Below, piece after piece: positions 20,840-27,094 of a stretch of DNA of 33,272 nt. Within the stretch, counting starts at the first letter, position 1, and every line of letters begins with the position of its first letter. The DNA lies in assembly GCA_022360445.1 (NCBI GenBank), contig JAKSCV010000040.1, positions 1-33,272 of the forward strand. Direction: 5' to 3'. Source of the stretch: Gammaproteobacteria bacterium. Its GTDB lineage: Bacteria; Pseudomonadota; Gammaproteobacteria; UBA5861. Below the pieces are notes generated by a model. The model made no database searches. It was not told the DNA's origin and was given only the letters and a program-made list of their open reading frames with translations. A program made the position numbers and the translations under genes.

Positions 20840-21217
20840 TTAATAGCGGTGATAGCTGCCGTAAAAGCAATGCAGCACTTCATGGCCGAGAGCGTAGAAC
20901 GCCGGCGCGTCATTCAAGTTTTCAGGCTGTATTACGTAAACTGTACATTCCTCACCCTCATTTCCAACCTCAGTAACACCGATCAATCCTTTTTTCCTCT
21001 GTTCCTGGTACAGGGGCATCATTGATACGGGTTTATAGTATTCGTCCAGATGCTCTTGTGTGGTGAATACCAGTCGGATGACTCTCGTATCTTCTGTCCG
21101 GCTTGGTGTTATGCCTATGTCGCCGTAATAGTGTGGGGCCTCAAATGTTTGGAAAGGCCTCTGTGCGCACCCTGTGGCCATGCTGACCAGTAGGGCTAAA
21201 ATCCATAGTCGATTCAT
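20840..21217 (-). CDS. Lipoprotein with an HExxH metal-site motif, 125 aa
   Basis: The lipobox SMATGC at about residues 12-17 follows a hydrophobic signal, so it is a membrane-anchored periplasmic lipoprotein. Near the end GHEVLHCFYGSYH contains HExxH plus a third His seven residues on, a zinc-protease-like layout (metzincins have HExxHxxGxxH; here the spacing is one residue longer). A small lipoprotein metalloprotease is a reasonable guess, but the protein is short and the family unknown. A clear AAGGAGCGACC precedes the start. Confidence 0.6.
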   Translation of the reverse strand: MNRLWILALLVSMATGCAQRPFQTFEAPHYYGDIGITPSRTEDTRVIRLVFTTQEHLDEYYKPVSMMPLYQEQRKKGLIGVTEVGNEGEECTVYVIQPENLNDAPAFYALGHEVLHCFYGSYHRY

Positions 21218-21259
21218 GGTCGCTCCTTAAGGGCTGAGTCTCCCCAGCCCGACTGGGGT

Positions 21260-21772
21260 TTAGTTGAGGCGGATGGTTCTGGTAACGGTAGCGCAGCCAC
21301 CATTGCAGACTGAGAGATCCAGATAGAACAGCTTCGGCAGTTGGTCTACGTGATCGACCAGCGGCAAGGGGAAGCTGCCTGTTTCGACTGCTGGCGCGGT
21401 ACTGCCCAAGTAGGCTGGATCTTCGCAACGTAGAAAGTGATTGTTGTTAATTGTGCATTCCAGAGCGAATTCTGCGCACCCGTTCGGCTTGCTGCAGCCA
21501 TGCAGATAAAGTGGAGCGTCCAGGCTGTCATCATCACGAATTCGCAGCTCGGTAACATCCGGGCTTTTGGTGGCCGCCCATTCGATCGTCCAATGCCCGT
21601 CATCGAGGGCTGGAGAGATGTCTGATATATCATCTCCATCGAGGTCGTAGTTGCCTTGGTAGGCTGTCATGCTGGTGATTTCTACAACTTCCCCACCAGA
21701 GTCTTTTTTATCACTATCTAAATTGCAAGCCGCGAGTGAGAGGCAAAGTAAGGCCAGTAATATGTTTTTCAT
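21260..21772 (-). CDS. Secreted lipoprotein, 170 aa, Cys-rich
   Basis: The lipobox SLAAC (residues 12-16) follows a signal (MKNILLALLCL). The mature part has an Asp-rich segment (YDLDGDDISDISPALDDG) that could bind calcium. Four pairs of nearby Cys follow (HGCSKPNGC, ECTINN, RCED, VCNGGC). It is likely an outer-membrane-facing or periplasmic protein with disulfides. The family is not recognised. A strong AAGGAATAACT precedes the ATG, and the metal-site lipoprotein gene follows 42 bases downstream. Confidence 0.6.
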   Translation of the reverse strand: MKNILLALLCLSLAACNLDSDKKDSGGEVVEITSMTAYQGNYDLDGDDISDISPALDDGHWTIEWAATKSPDVTELRIRDDDSLDAPLYLHGCSKPNGCAEFALECTINNNHFLRCEDPAYLGSTAPAVETGSFPLPLVDHVDQLPKLFYLDLSVCNGGCATVTRTIRLN

Positions 21773-21787
21773 AGTTATTCCTTCTGG

Positions 21788-22213
21788 TTAAAAAACTTCG
21801 TTGGAGATACTTGGGGATTGGTGGATGTCGGTACATTCAACACTTAGATAAGTCATACCTTTTAGTGGTGTTGAGTATTTGCTGAGGGTTTTAAGGCTCA
21901 TACAAACAACAATGCACTTGCCATTGGTTTGTGCCCAGGAAAGAACTTCCCCTAAGTTTGTCACTGCCTCGGCATTGTTGATTACATTAATACTGCCGGC
22001 TTTAAGCATGGCCACGTCAACGATCCGTGGTTGCCAGCCTTCTTTTGGAAAGCCTTCGTATATCCACCCTGATACCTTCGCTCCGGCACCAACAAAAACG
22101 CTAGTTCCTGTCCCAAGGGGGCCATGAGCAATAATCAGGTTAAGTGGGGATGAATCGACTCGCCGAATAGCTTCATCAAAATGTTCTTCAAAATATTCTC
22201 CAAAGGTAATCAT
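21788..22213 (-). CDS. Hypothetical 141-aa protein with a degenerate P-loop, behind the repeated leader
   Basis: IIAHGPLGTGTSVFVG near residue 27 has the shape of a Walker A loop but lacks the Lys (GPLGTGTS instead of GxxxxGKT). WQPRIVDVAML and LSWAQTNGKCIVVCMSL resemble the strand-helix order of an ATPase core, with VVCMS near a Walker B position. It may be the remnant or a non-catalytic member of a PilT/VirB11-type NTPase. Its promoter region is a duplicate of that before the 12759 gene (box array 22296, leader 22221-22268). The ribosome site GAGGAAACCC stands before ATG 22213. Confidence 0.5.
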   Translation of the reverse strand: MITFGEYFEEHFDEAIRRVDSSPLNLIIAHGPLGTGTSVFVGAGAKVSGWIYEGFPKEGWQPRIVDVAMLKAGSINVINNAEAVTNLGEVLSWAQTNGKCIVVCMSLKTLSKYSTPLKGMTYLSVECTDIHQSPSISNEVF

Positions 22214-22220
22214 TGGGTTT

Positions 22221-22268
22221 CCTCATTCATTCGTTGGTTTGAAAAGCCGCCTGGTCTGTGGTGGTCCG
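22221..22268 (-). repeat. Leader repeat in front of the 22213 gene
   Basis: CCTCATTCATTCGTTGGTTT and GCCTGGTCTGTGGTGGTCC are shared with 12768-12809 and partly with 12323-12366. On the minus strand it lies between a TAATAT -10-like hexamer (22282-22290 region) and the ribosome site. Confidence 0.6.
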
Positions 22269-22295
22269 AAGCGGTAGATGAATATTAGTTCAATT

Positions 22296-22315
22296 GAGTA
22301 ATTGAGTAAATGAGT
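22296..22315 (-). promoter_or_regulatory. ParG-type operator upstream of the 22213 gene
   Basis: GAGT boxes at 22296, 22304 and 22312 with AATT and AAAT spacers. They sit upstream of the -10-like element, as at 12839-12866. This is the only array far from the par locus. Confidence 0.7.
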
Positions 22316-22319
22316 AATT

Positions 22320-22598
22320 TTAAAAAATATCCAAATACCTCCTTGCCAGGTCGGATGCGGTTGAGGGGTTAATTCCAGTATTGAATTCGGCATCGAGGCG
22401 TTTCAGGAATCGGTTGTAGACGCCTCGATTAAAACGCTCCGGATCGATTGGAATGCAGAGTGCTTCGGGACTCTGCGGTGGAATAGGGCCTGAGGACACT
22501 CCGAAGCCGCCTATCAGCACGAACAAGTAGGGGGTTCTTGCGGTTTCCCCGCTTTCCTCAACAGCTTCTGCTACTTGATCAAAAATGCTCTTGCTCAT
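22320..22598 (-). CDS. Hypothetical 92-aa protein, co-translated with the MFS gene
   Basis: The start overlaps the MFS stop by ATGA (22595-22598), so it is the last gene of the transporter operon. N-terminal helix SIFDQVAEAVEESG, a hydrophobic strand TPYLFVLIGGFG, then a Pro-rich part and a C-terminal helix (NPSTASDLARRYLDIF). The family is not recognised. The box array begins 4 bases beyond its stop. Confidence 0.55.
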   Translation of the reverse strand: MSKSIFDQVAEAVEESGETARTPYLFVLIGGFGVSSGPIPPQSPEALCIPIDPERFNRGVYNRFLKRLDAEFNTGINPSTASDLARRYLDIF

Positions 22599-23803
22599 CG
22601 CTCCAGGGCCCTCAATACCGGTTTTCTGGCCGCGACGATCGCTAGAGTGATAGTGAGCAGACCGGTGGCAAGATACGTGGAGCTGAGGCCTTTTCCTGGG
22701 CTCTCTGAGAGTGGAACGAAAACCCAGTCAGTAACCAACGGAGACACAACATAGCCGGCAGCCAGGGCTGCGCCGGCTACTGTGTCACGGACTGCGAAGA
22801 CTCGCCCCTGAGATTCTACTGGCACTTGGTGTTGCCAGATCGAGTGGGCCAGTGATGCGAGTATTGGCGTGGCTACGCATAGAGTGAAAGCGGCAACACC
22901 GATTAACACTAGGTTCTGGGATATCCCAATTAACGCGATTGCTATCCCACACATCAGTAAGGCATATAAAACCCCGGTAACCTGTTTAACTGGCCCGCCC
23001 CATGAGGTTATGAGTAGAGATCCGACAGCCAGGCCTGCCCCGGCTGTGGATCGTAAAGAGCCGAGGATCGCCTCCGATGAAAATGTCAGTATTAGAGGTG
23101 TAAATAGGACTAGAGCAGCTCCACGCGAAAAGTTAGAAAAAGCGTGTATAGCCAGGAATTGGCGTAGGCCCTTTGATTTTTTGATGTGCCGGACTCCGAG
23201 ACTCCAGCCATTCTTCAGGGTTGTGGCTGTTTTTAACTGCAGTTCAGGGAAGTCGATTGTAGTTAATGCCACTGCTGAAACTGTGCAGGCTATGACTGCT
23301 GTGGCAGCAATAGTCCAACTGGCAGCGTATTCCAGGAGTAGGCCTGCAACCAGTGGCGCTAGGATATGGGCAGATGCCAGGCCGCTTTGAACTACTCCAT
23401 TGAGGCGTGGGTATATCTGGGGATCATTAGAAAACAACGCGATTGAAGAGTTATAGGCAAGCCTGTGAACGCCAGCTATAGCCGAAACTGTGGCTATCAC
23501 GAAGTATGTACTTTTTAAAATCGATGCATCTTGCATCAGAATTAAAAAGTAAAAAGAGAAGACGGCAGCCTGCAGAAGGCTACAAGCAATGAGAACCGTT
23601 TTTCTCGATACCCTGTCTACCAGAGATCCAGCGAGGGGAATAATCAATAGTTCTGGAACGTAGCCGCAGAGCACTATCAGGCCAAAGGATGTCAGTGAGC
23701 CTGTTTCGTTGTAGACAACGATGCCAGCGCTGAAAACCACAAGCACAACTGAGAAAATAACCAAGGTCTGGCTTAACCAGGTCACAGCAAAAGATTTCTT
23801 CAT
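22595..23803 (-). CDS. MFS transporter (MFS_3/enterobactin-exporter-like), 402 aa
   Basis: Twelve-helix pattern with the cytoplasmic loop motif AGSLVDRVSRKTVLIA after helix 2 (the G-x-x-x-D-R-x-x-R/K signature of the family). HSIWQHQVPVESQGRVFAVRD in the second half is typical of the MFS_3 type (proteins like EntS and antibiotic exporters). It probably exports a small molecule by proton exchange. The start at 23803 follows GGGGTGATGGC and comes 4 bases after the upstream stop. It is unusual cargo in a mobilisation plasmid of this size; substrate unknown. Confidence 0.85.
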   Translation of the reverse strand: MKKSFAVTWLSQTLVIFSVVLVVFSAGIVVYNETGSLTSFGLIVLCGYVPELLIIPLAGSLVDRVSRKTVLIACSLLQAAVFSFYFLILMQDASILKSTYFVIATVSAIAGVHRLAYNSSIALFSNDPQIYPRLNGVVQSGLASAHILAPLVAGLLLEYAASWTIAATAVIACTVSAVALTTIDFPELQLKTATTLKNGWSLGVRHIKKSKGLRQFLAIHAFSNFSRGAALVLFTPLILTFSSEAILGSLRSTAGAGLAVGSLLITSWGGPVKQVTGVLYALLMCGIAIALIGISQNLVLIGVAAFTLCVATPILASLAHSIWQHQVPVESQGRVFAVRDTVAGAALAAGYVVSPLVTDWVFVPLSESPGKGLSSTYLATGLLTITLAIVAARKPVLRALER

Positions 23804-23807
23804 GCCA

Positions 23808-24041
23808 TCACCCCACAAAAAGCCAAACTACGGTTAAGACGATCCAGGCCCATAGGTCGCTTGAGCCTATAGGTAAACCAAGCGCCGGAAATATCCAAAA
23901 GAGTAAAGCGCTCGGTACCGATAGGGCGTAGATCGTGACGATCACGGCGGCTCCTCCCATAACCTGGTGTTCTCCTCTAAATGTCCGTTTTGAGAGTTGG
24001 CTGGCCAGTGCCCACTTCCTTTTTAATCTGTTCATAAACAT
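23808..24041 (-). CDS. Small membrane protein upstream of the MFS gene, 77 aa
   Basis: A basic N-terminus (MFMNRLKRKWALASQLSKR) and two hydrophobic segments (VIVTIYALSVPSALLFWIFPAL and DLWAWIVLTVVWLFVG). GAGGATTCAAGAAT stands before ATG 24041. The basic start in front of membrane segments points to a cytoplasmic N-terminus. It ends just before the transporter starts, so it may be a small accessory subunit of it. No family recognised. Confidence 0.6.
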   Translation of the reverse strand: MFMNRLKRKWALASQLSKRTFRGEHQVMGGAAVIVTIYALSVPSALLFWIFPALGLPIGSSDLWAWIVLTVVWLFVG

Positions 24042-24059
24042 ATTCTTGAATCCTCACAA

Positions 24060-24190
24060 TTCAGTGCGTTTTCCGGAACGTATCAACCCTGAGGAGGCCT
24101 GCAACTTTGCTGGAAATCGCATTAGTGCCGAAAAACGCACTTTTCTTATCCCCATAAACGACGAAAACCGCACTAAGGCGGTTTTCGGTA
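24060..24190. promoter_or_regulatory. Second cluster of CCGAAAACCGCACTAA-like motifs
   Basis: Five copies: CAGTGCGTTTTCCGG (24062-24076, reverse), GGAAATCGCATTAGTG (24112-24127), CCGAAAAACGCACTTTT (24128-24144), CGAAAACCGCACTAAG (24162-24177) and GCGGTTTTCGG (24178-24188, reverse). The last two form a 10-bp hairpin around ACTAAG. The cluster lies between the transfer-like operon end (24213) and the transporter operon. Confidence 0.55.
24162..24187 (-). terminator. Hairpin after the long minus-strand operon
   Basis: CGAAAACCGC and GCGGTTTTCG pair around ACTAAG, 26 bases beyond the stop at 24213. On the minus strand it is followed by TCGTTTATGG, a weak U-tract, so termination is plausible but not certain; it may instead be a binding site. 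Confidence 0.45.
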
Positions 24191-24212
24191 ACGGAGTCTG
24201 GAGTAGGTATCT

Positions 24213-24563
24213 TCAGCATCGAACCTCTGGCGAGATAAGCCGCCCTGTCAGTGATACCAGATAAACCAGGAGTCCGGTAACAGCTGTAAATGCTGTGAAA
24301 TAGAGCAATACGCCACTGTAATCTGGACTCAGATTAAATAGCGGCTGGATTGCCCATAGTGGTATCAGTACGGTTTCATATCCCTGGTGATCCGGTGAGA
24401 ATGGAAAGCTGGCAAAAATGACGCTTATCACCAGGGTTCTCAGCAGCAAGGATTTTACTTTTGACAGCGTTCTTGTCATTCTCCAAAAGGCAGCACAAAT
24501 AACTGACCCGACGATAAGCCATGCAGGTACCACAAGATTAAAAAAGCTGTCTGGCTCGATCAC
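24213..24563 (-). CDS. Membrane protein, 116 aa, about three transmembrane segments
   Basis: Hydrophobic stretches LVVPAWLIVGSVICAAFW, LLLRTLVISVIFASFPF and LLYFTAFTAVTGLLVYLVSLT are separated by a short basic loop (RMTRTLSKVK) and a Pro-rich segment. Start overlaps the coiled-coil gene stop by ATGA (24560-24563). It is the last gene of the transfer-like operon. Family unknown; envelope function is inferred from composition and neighbours. Confidence 0.65.
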   Translation of the reverse strand: MIEPDSFFNLVVPAWLIVGSVICAAFWRMTRTLSKVKSLLLRTLVISVIFASFPFSPDHQGYETVLIPLWAIQPLFNLSPDYSGVLLYFTAFTAVTGLLVYLVSLTGRLISPEVRC

Positions 24564-24856
24564 TGGCTATCCTCCTTTGTTGTCATGTGCTGAGGTGCCG
24601 CTGATTGAGCAGCTTTAGCCAGTGTGGCCTGTATCTGCTCTGGCGTTAATTTATCAATCCCGTCAACGCCTTTGATAACGCCCAAAATCTCAGAATACCT
24701 TGCTTGAGCCTGTTTTTCTTCAAGGGCGCGAATCTCAGAAACTAGCTTCTGCCTCTTTTCTTGTAAGGGTGCAATACGAGCCTCCAGCTTATCAAGTTGT
24801 TCCTTTTTCTTCTGGATGGACTCTTCTATTTTTTCAATATTCTTAGGTTTTACCAT
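24560..24856 (-). CDS. Coiled-coil protein, 98 aa
   Basis: A heptad-rich N-terminal half (IEESIQKKKEQLDKLEARIAPLQEKRQKLVSEIRALEEK) forms a coiled coil. A short second domain follows (ILGVIKGVDGIDKLTPEQIQATL). The pattern resembles DUF4315-type small coiled-coil proteins of conjugative elements, though those are mainly known from Firmicutes. The start has a clear GGAGCGATTT site. It lies between membrane proteins of the same operon. Confidence 0.65.
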   Translation of the reverse strand: MVKPKNIEKIEESIQKKKEQLDKLEARIAPLQEKRQKLVSEIRALEEKQAQARYSEILGVIKGVDGIDKLTPEQIQATLAKAAQSAAPQHMTTKEDSQ

Positions 24857-24867
24857 AAATCGCTCCG

Positions 24868-25254
24868 TTAAATTTCATTCAGCGTATCAAGCGTGGTCGG
24901 CTCTGGCTTGGTAGTCTGATTTTGCGGTGTCTCAGTCGTTTGGTCAACTTGGGTGGAAGCTTGATTTTCTGGTTTGGCTGGTACCTCTTTATGATCCTTG
25001 AACGCTTGATACTGGTCTTTTGCTCTCTCTATTAGAGATTTTGCCTTTTCTTGAGTTTCCTCAGTAACACCAATTTGATCAGCAATTATTTCAACGGCCC
25101 TGCCTGCGTCTGATTCTGAAACCTTTAAGTTAGGTTTTTCAAGCATTTGAAGAGAGGCAATAGTAATGATGAAAAAAGCCAGAAAAAGGACTGACGAGCG
25201 CCAAGCATTGTTGTACTCAAACAATTCAATGGCGATTCCTAGGATTGTTCTCAT
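24868..25254 (-). CDS. Single-pass membrane protein with long charged tail, 128 aa
   Basis: Residues about 18-36 (WRSSVLFLAFFIITIASLQ) form the only clear membrane segment. The rest is a soluble helix with Glu/Lys and a Gln/Thr/Pro-rich low-complexity tail (QNQTTKPEPTT). The stop to start spacing and the 4-base overlap at 25251 show coupling to the upstream gene. Family unknown; it could be a bitopic scaffold. Confidence 0.6.
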   Translation of the reverse strand: MRTILGIAIELFEYNNAWRSSVLFLAFFIITIASLQMLEKPNLKVSESDAGRAVEIIADQIGVTEETQEKAKSLIERAKDQYQAFKDHKEVPAKPENQASTQVDQTTETPQNQTTKPEPTTLDTLNEI

Positions 25255-25805
25255 ACAACCACCTCCAAGGTTTCGCCGTTGACCTCGATACGGATAGAAG
25301 GTGCTATTCCGGCCGCCTCCTCAATTTTCCGTATGACCGCCATTATTTGTGTTTTCGCCTGATCTTCGGAAACGGTACTAATCCACTTTTCAAGAATTTC
25401 TATACCTGTCAGGTCAACGCCCAAATTACCGGATGTCCTGAAAAGCATTGTTAGCAAAGGATGTATAACCTCCTCATCTTCATAAACATCTGGATTGTCT
25501 ATAGGGATTTTGTCAGCCTCCAGCTCTGATCCGTCAAAGGTTTCTGTCAATCCGGCATTTATTGAACGCTCTACACTCAGTCCTGACAAATCTGCTTTAA
25601 TGTCTTTTGGTGTCTGGCCGTCATGAATTAATTTGTTATCAAGGTAAATCATTGCCGCTTCTGGTAGTAACTGTGCTTGGTAAAGTAATAGACCAAAAAC
25701 ATATACTGATATTGAAGCGATTACTAAACCTACAATCAACCATCCTCCAAAATTTGCCATATAAGCTATAAAAACAGCACCGATAGCAATGCCTAAATTT
25801 TTCAT
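25251..25805 (-). CDS. Membrane protein with soluble C-terminal domain, 184 aa
   Basis: Two hydrophobic segments at the start (IAIGAVFIAYMANFGGWLIV and VIASISVYVFGLLLY) form a hairpin in the membrane. A soluble domain of about 140 residues follows, ending SIRIEVNGETLEVVV. Start at 25805 (MKNLGIAIG) is preferred over an ATG four codons upstream because the hydrophobic segment follows directly. The operon gap before it (25806-26058) holds the structured, repeat-rich segment. Family unknown. Confidence 0.6.
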   Translation of the reverse strand: MKNLGIAIGAVFIAYMANFGGWLIVGLVIASISVYVFGLLLYQAQLLPEAAMIYLDNKLIHDGQTPKDIKADLSGLSVERSINAGLTETFDGSELEADKIPIDNPDVYEDEEVIHPLLTMLFRTSGNLGVDLTGIEILEKWISTVSEDQAKTQIMAVIRKIEEAAGIAPSIRIEVNGETLEVVV

Positions 25806-25847
25806 ACTGAACTCCACTCAATGAAAGCCGTCCACTTAATGCTGTTC

Positions 25848-25914
25848 CCGCCTTTTCGCAACGCCAAAGCGTTCGAGAAGGCGGAGCCGCCTAAGCGGCG
25901 CCCTCGTAGAGGGC
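25848..25914. other. Three back-to-back hairpins
   Basis: H1: CCGCCTTTTCGCAACGC (25848-25864) with GCGTTCGAGAAGGCGG (25869-25884), loop CAAA. H2: GCCGC-CTAA-GCGGC (25886-25899). H3: GCCCTC-GTA-GAGGGC (25900-25914). All three sit without spacers in otherwise AT-rich DNA. They could be an oriT, a single-strand initiation site or a structured RNA. Confidence 0.6.
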
Positions 25915-25994
25915 TATAAAAATACGAGCAAATCGAGTTAAAAACCTTATAAAACAATGAGTTATACAATTTATAGTGTTTTATTAAGGACATA

Positions 25995-26056
25995 TAAAAG
26001 ACCAATTTTAACCCTAAAAATTCAATAAAAGACAATTTAAAGACAAATAAAAGACA
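25995..26056. repeat. Four iteron-like TAAARGAC repeats
   Basis: TAAAAGAC(C/A) or TAAAGACA begin at about 25995, 26026, 26038 and 26048, all in one orientation, ending just at the stop of the winged-helix gene (26059). Direct repeats next to a hairpin cluster are typical of protein-loading sites at transfer or replication origins. Confidence 0.5.
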
Positions 26057-26058
26057 TA

Positions 26059-26889
26059 TTATTCAGTTAAAATTAAGCCGGTTTCATAATCGTCTATATA
26101 GATATTTCCACTAAGTTTTAAGCGCTTTTCAGGAGTATCTTTTAATGATCCAATTGCCTGTTTGACCTGATTTAGAACAAACTCCTTAAATGGAGAGTTG
26201 CTCGTAGAATTGATAATCTCTCTGCCTAAGTGGCTCCAATCGTTATGATCTCGTTCGATGCCATACACTCCAAATGGATTTATCGCATCTGCTGCCAGAG
26301 ACCTCACCCTATCTGCAATATCTGCACTTACGATTATGTGGTATGCCGCTCTCATTTCCCGTCGATCTGGCTCTTTGCACATCCTTACCGCTGCCTGATA
26401 ATCAGTGAAAGGGACGAAAACATGAGGTCGGCTCTTGGCGGTTGCTACAAGATTTCCTGCGTACCACTTGTCACGGTGAGGGTATTCAAGACCGAAGTTC
26501 TTGAATATTTCGTCTTTGTCTTCAATCGTAATGAAGAAGTTTCTATCTTTATTTTCGCATGCCATCTCGGCTAGAAGGAGACTACGTGTTAATGCCGTGT
26601 GGCTACTAACCTCGCGTGGTTTAATCGCGGCTTTAGCGAAACCAGACCGTGTGGCGGTGTAAACCGGTGTTGGTTTTCCTGGTCCTTCCCTACGTATTGA
26701 TCCGGACCGCTCCAGATATCCAGCTTCGGTCAATCTGGCTAGAATACGGTTGACCTGGCGATTATCAGAAAGGCCGTACATGGCCACGATATGCTTGCTC
26801 GTCACGCATCCGAAAGTCGCTGAAAATTGCAAAATGTGGTCTGTTCCAATCACTCTAGCCGCCCCTTCTAATACGTGGATTGAATCCAA
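26059..26889 (-). CDS. Winged-helix protein (replication-relaxation-like), 276 aa
   Basis: Residues about 14-75 (LQFSATFGCVTSKHIVAMYGL, then RQVNRILARLTEAGYLERSG) form a winged helix with a basic, Gly/Pro-rich wing (RREGPGKPTPVYTATRSG). A second part has conserved charged residues (FFITIEDKDEIFKNFG, then HRDKWYAGNLVATAKSRPHVFVPF) that recall the nuclease-like domain of replication-relaxation family proteins. Those often accompany mobilisation genes. It directly follows the small membrane gene (overlap 35 bases) in the coupling-protein operon and ends beside the iteron-like repeats, so it may bind them. Confidence 0.55.
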   Translation of the reverse strand: MDSIHVLEGAARVIGTDHILQFSATFGCVTSKHIVAMYGLSDNRQVNRILARLTEAGYLERSGSIRREGPGKPTPVYTATRSGFAKAAIKPREVSSHTALTRSLLLAEMACENKDRNFFITIEDKDEIFKNFGLEYPHRDKWYAGNLVATAKSRPHVFVPFTDYQAAVRMCKEPDRREMRAAYHIIVSADIADRVRSLAADAINPFGVYGIERDHNDWSHLGREIINSTSNSPFKEFVLNQVKQAIGSLKDTPEKRLKLSGNIYIDDYETGLILTE

Positions 26890-27094
26890 CCTGCCTTAGT
26901 AGAAACCATATTGTTACTGCCCAAAATAGAAAAACGGACATTGAGCGATACATTGGATTTTCCTGGTATAGTTCGATTACATCGAAACCAATCCATAGCA
27001 CAATGAGGAATTTTCCAAAGATGAAAAAATATCTGAGGAAAAATGAAATTGAGTTGAATAACTCAGCTATTCCAAATGGTCTTGGATGGCTCAT
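26855..27094 (-). CDS. Small membrane protein of the transfer operon, 79 aa
   Basis: Two hydrophobic segments, SFFLRYFFIFGKFLIVLWIG and SVFLFWAVTIWFLLRQVG, and a basic C-terminus (NPRIRRGG), which indicates both ends are cytoplasmic. The start overlaps the coupling-protein stop (27091-27094), and its 3' end overlaps the start of the winged-helix gene by 35 bases. Tight coupling to the coupling protein suggests it works with it at the inner membrane. Family unknown. Confidence 0.65.
   Translation of the reverse strand: MSHPRPFGIAELFNSISFFLRYFFIFGKFLIVLWIGFDVIELYQENPMYRSMSVFLFWAVTIWFLLRQVGFNPRIRRGG

Noticed and set aside
25848..25914. Integron attC site
   Set aside because: No RYYYAAC/GTTRRRY core pair at the ends and no integrase of the IntI type; the three stems are separate hairpins.
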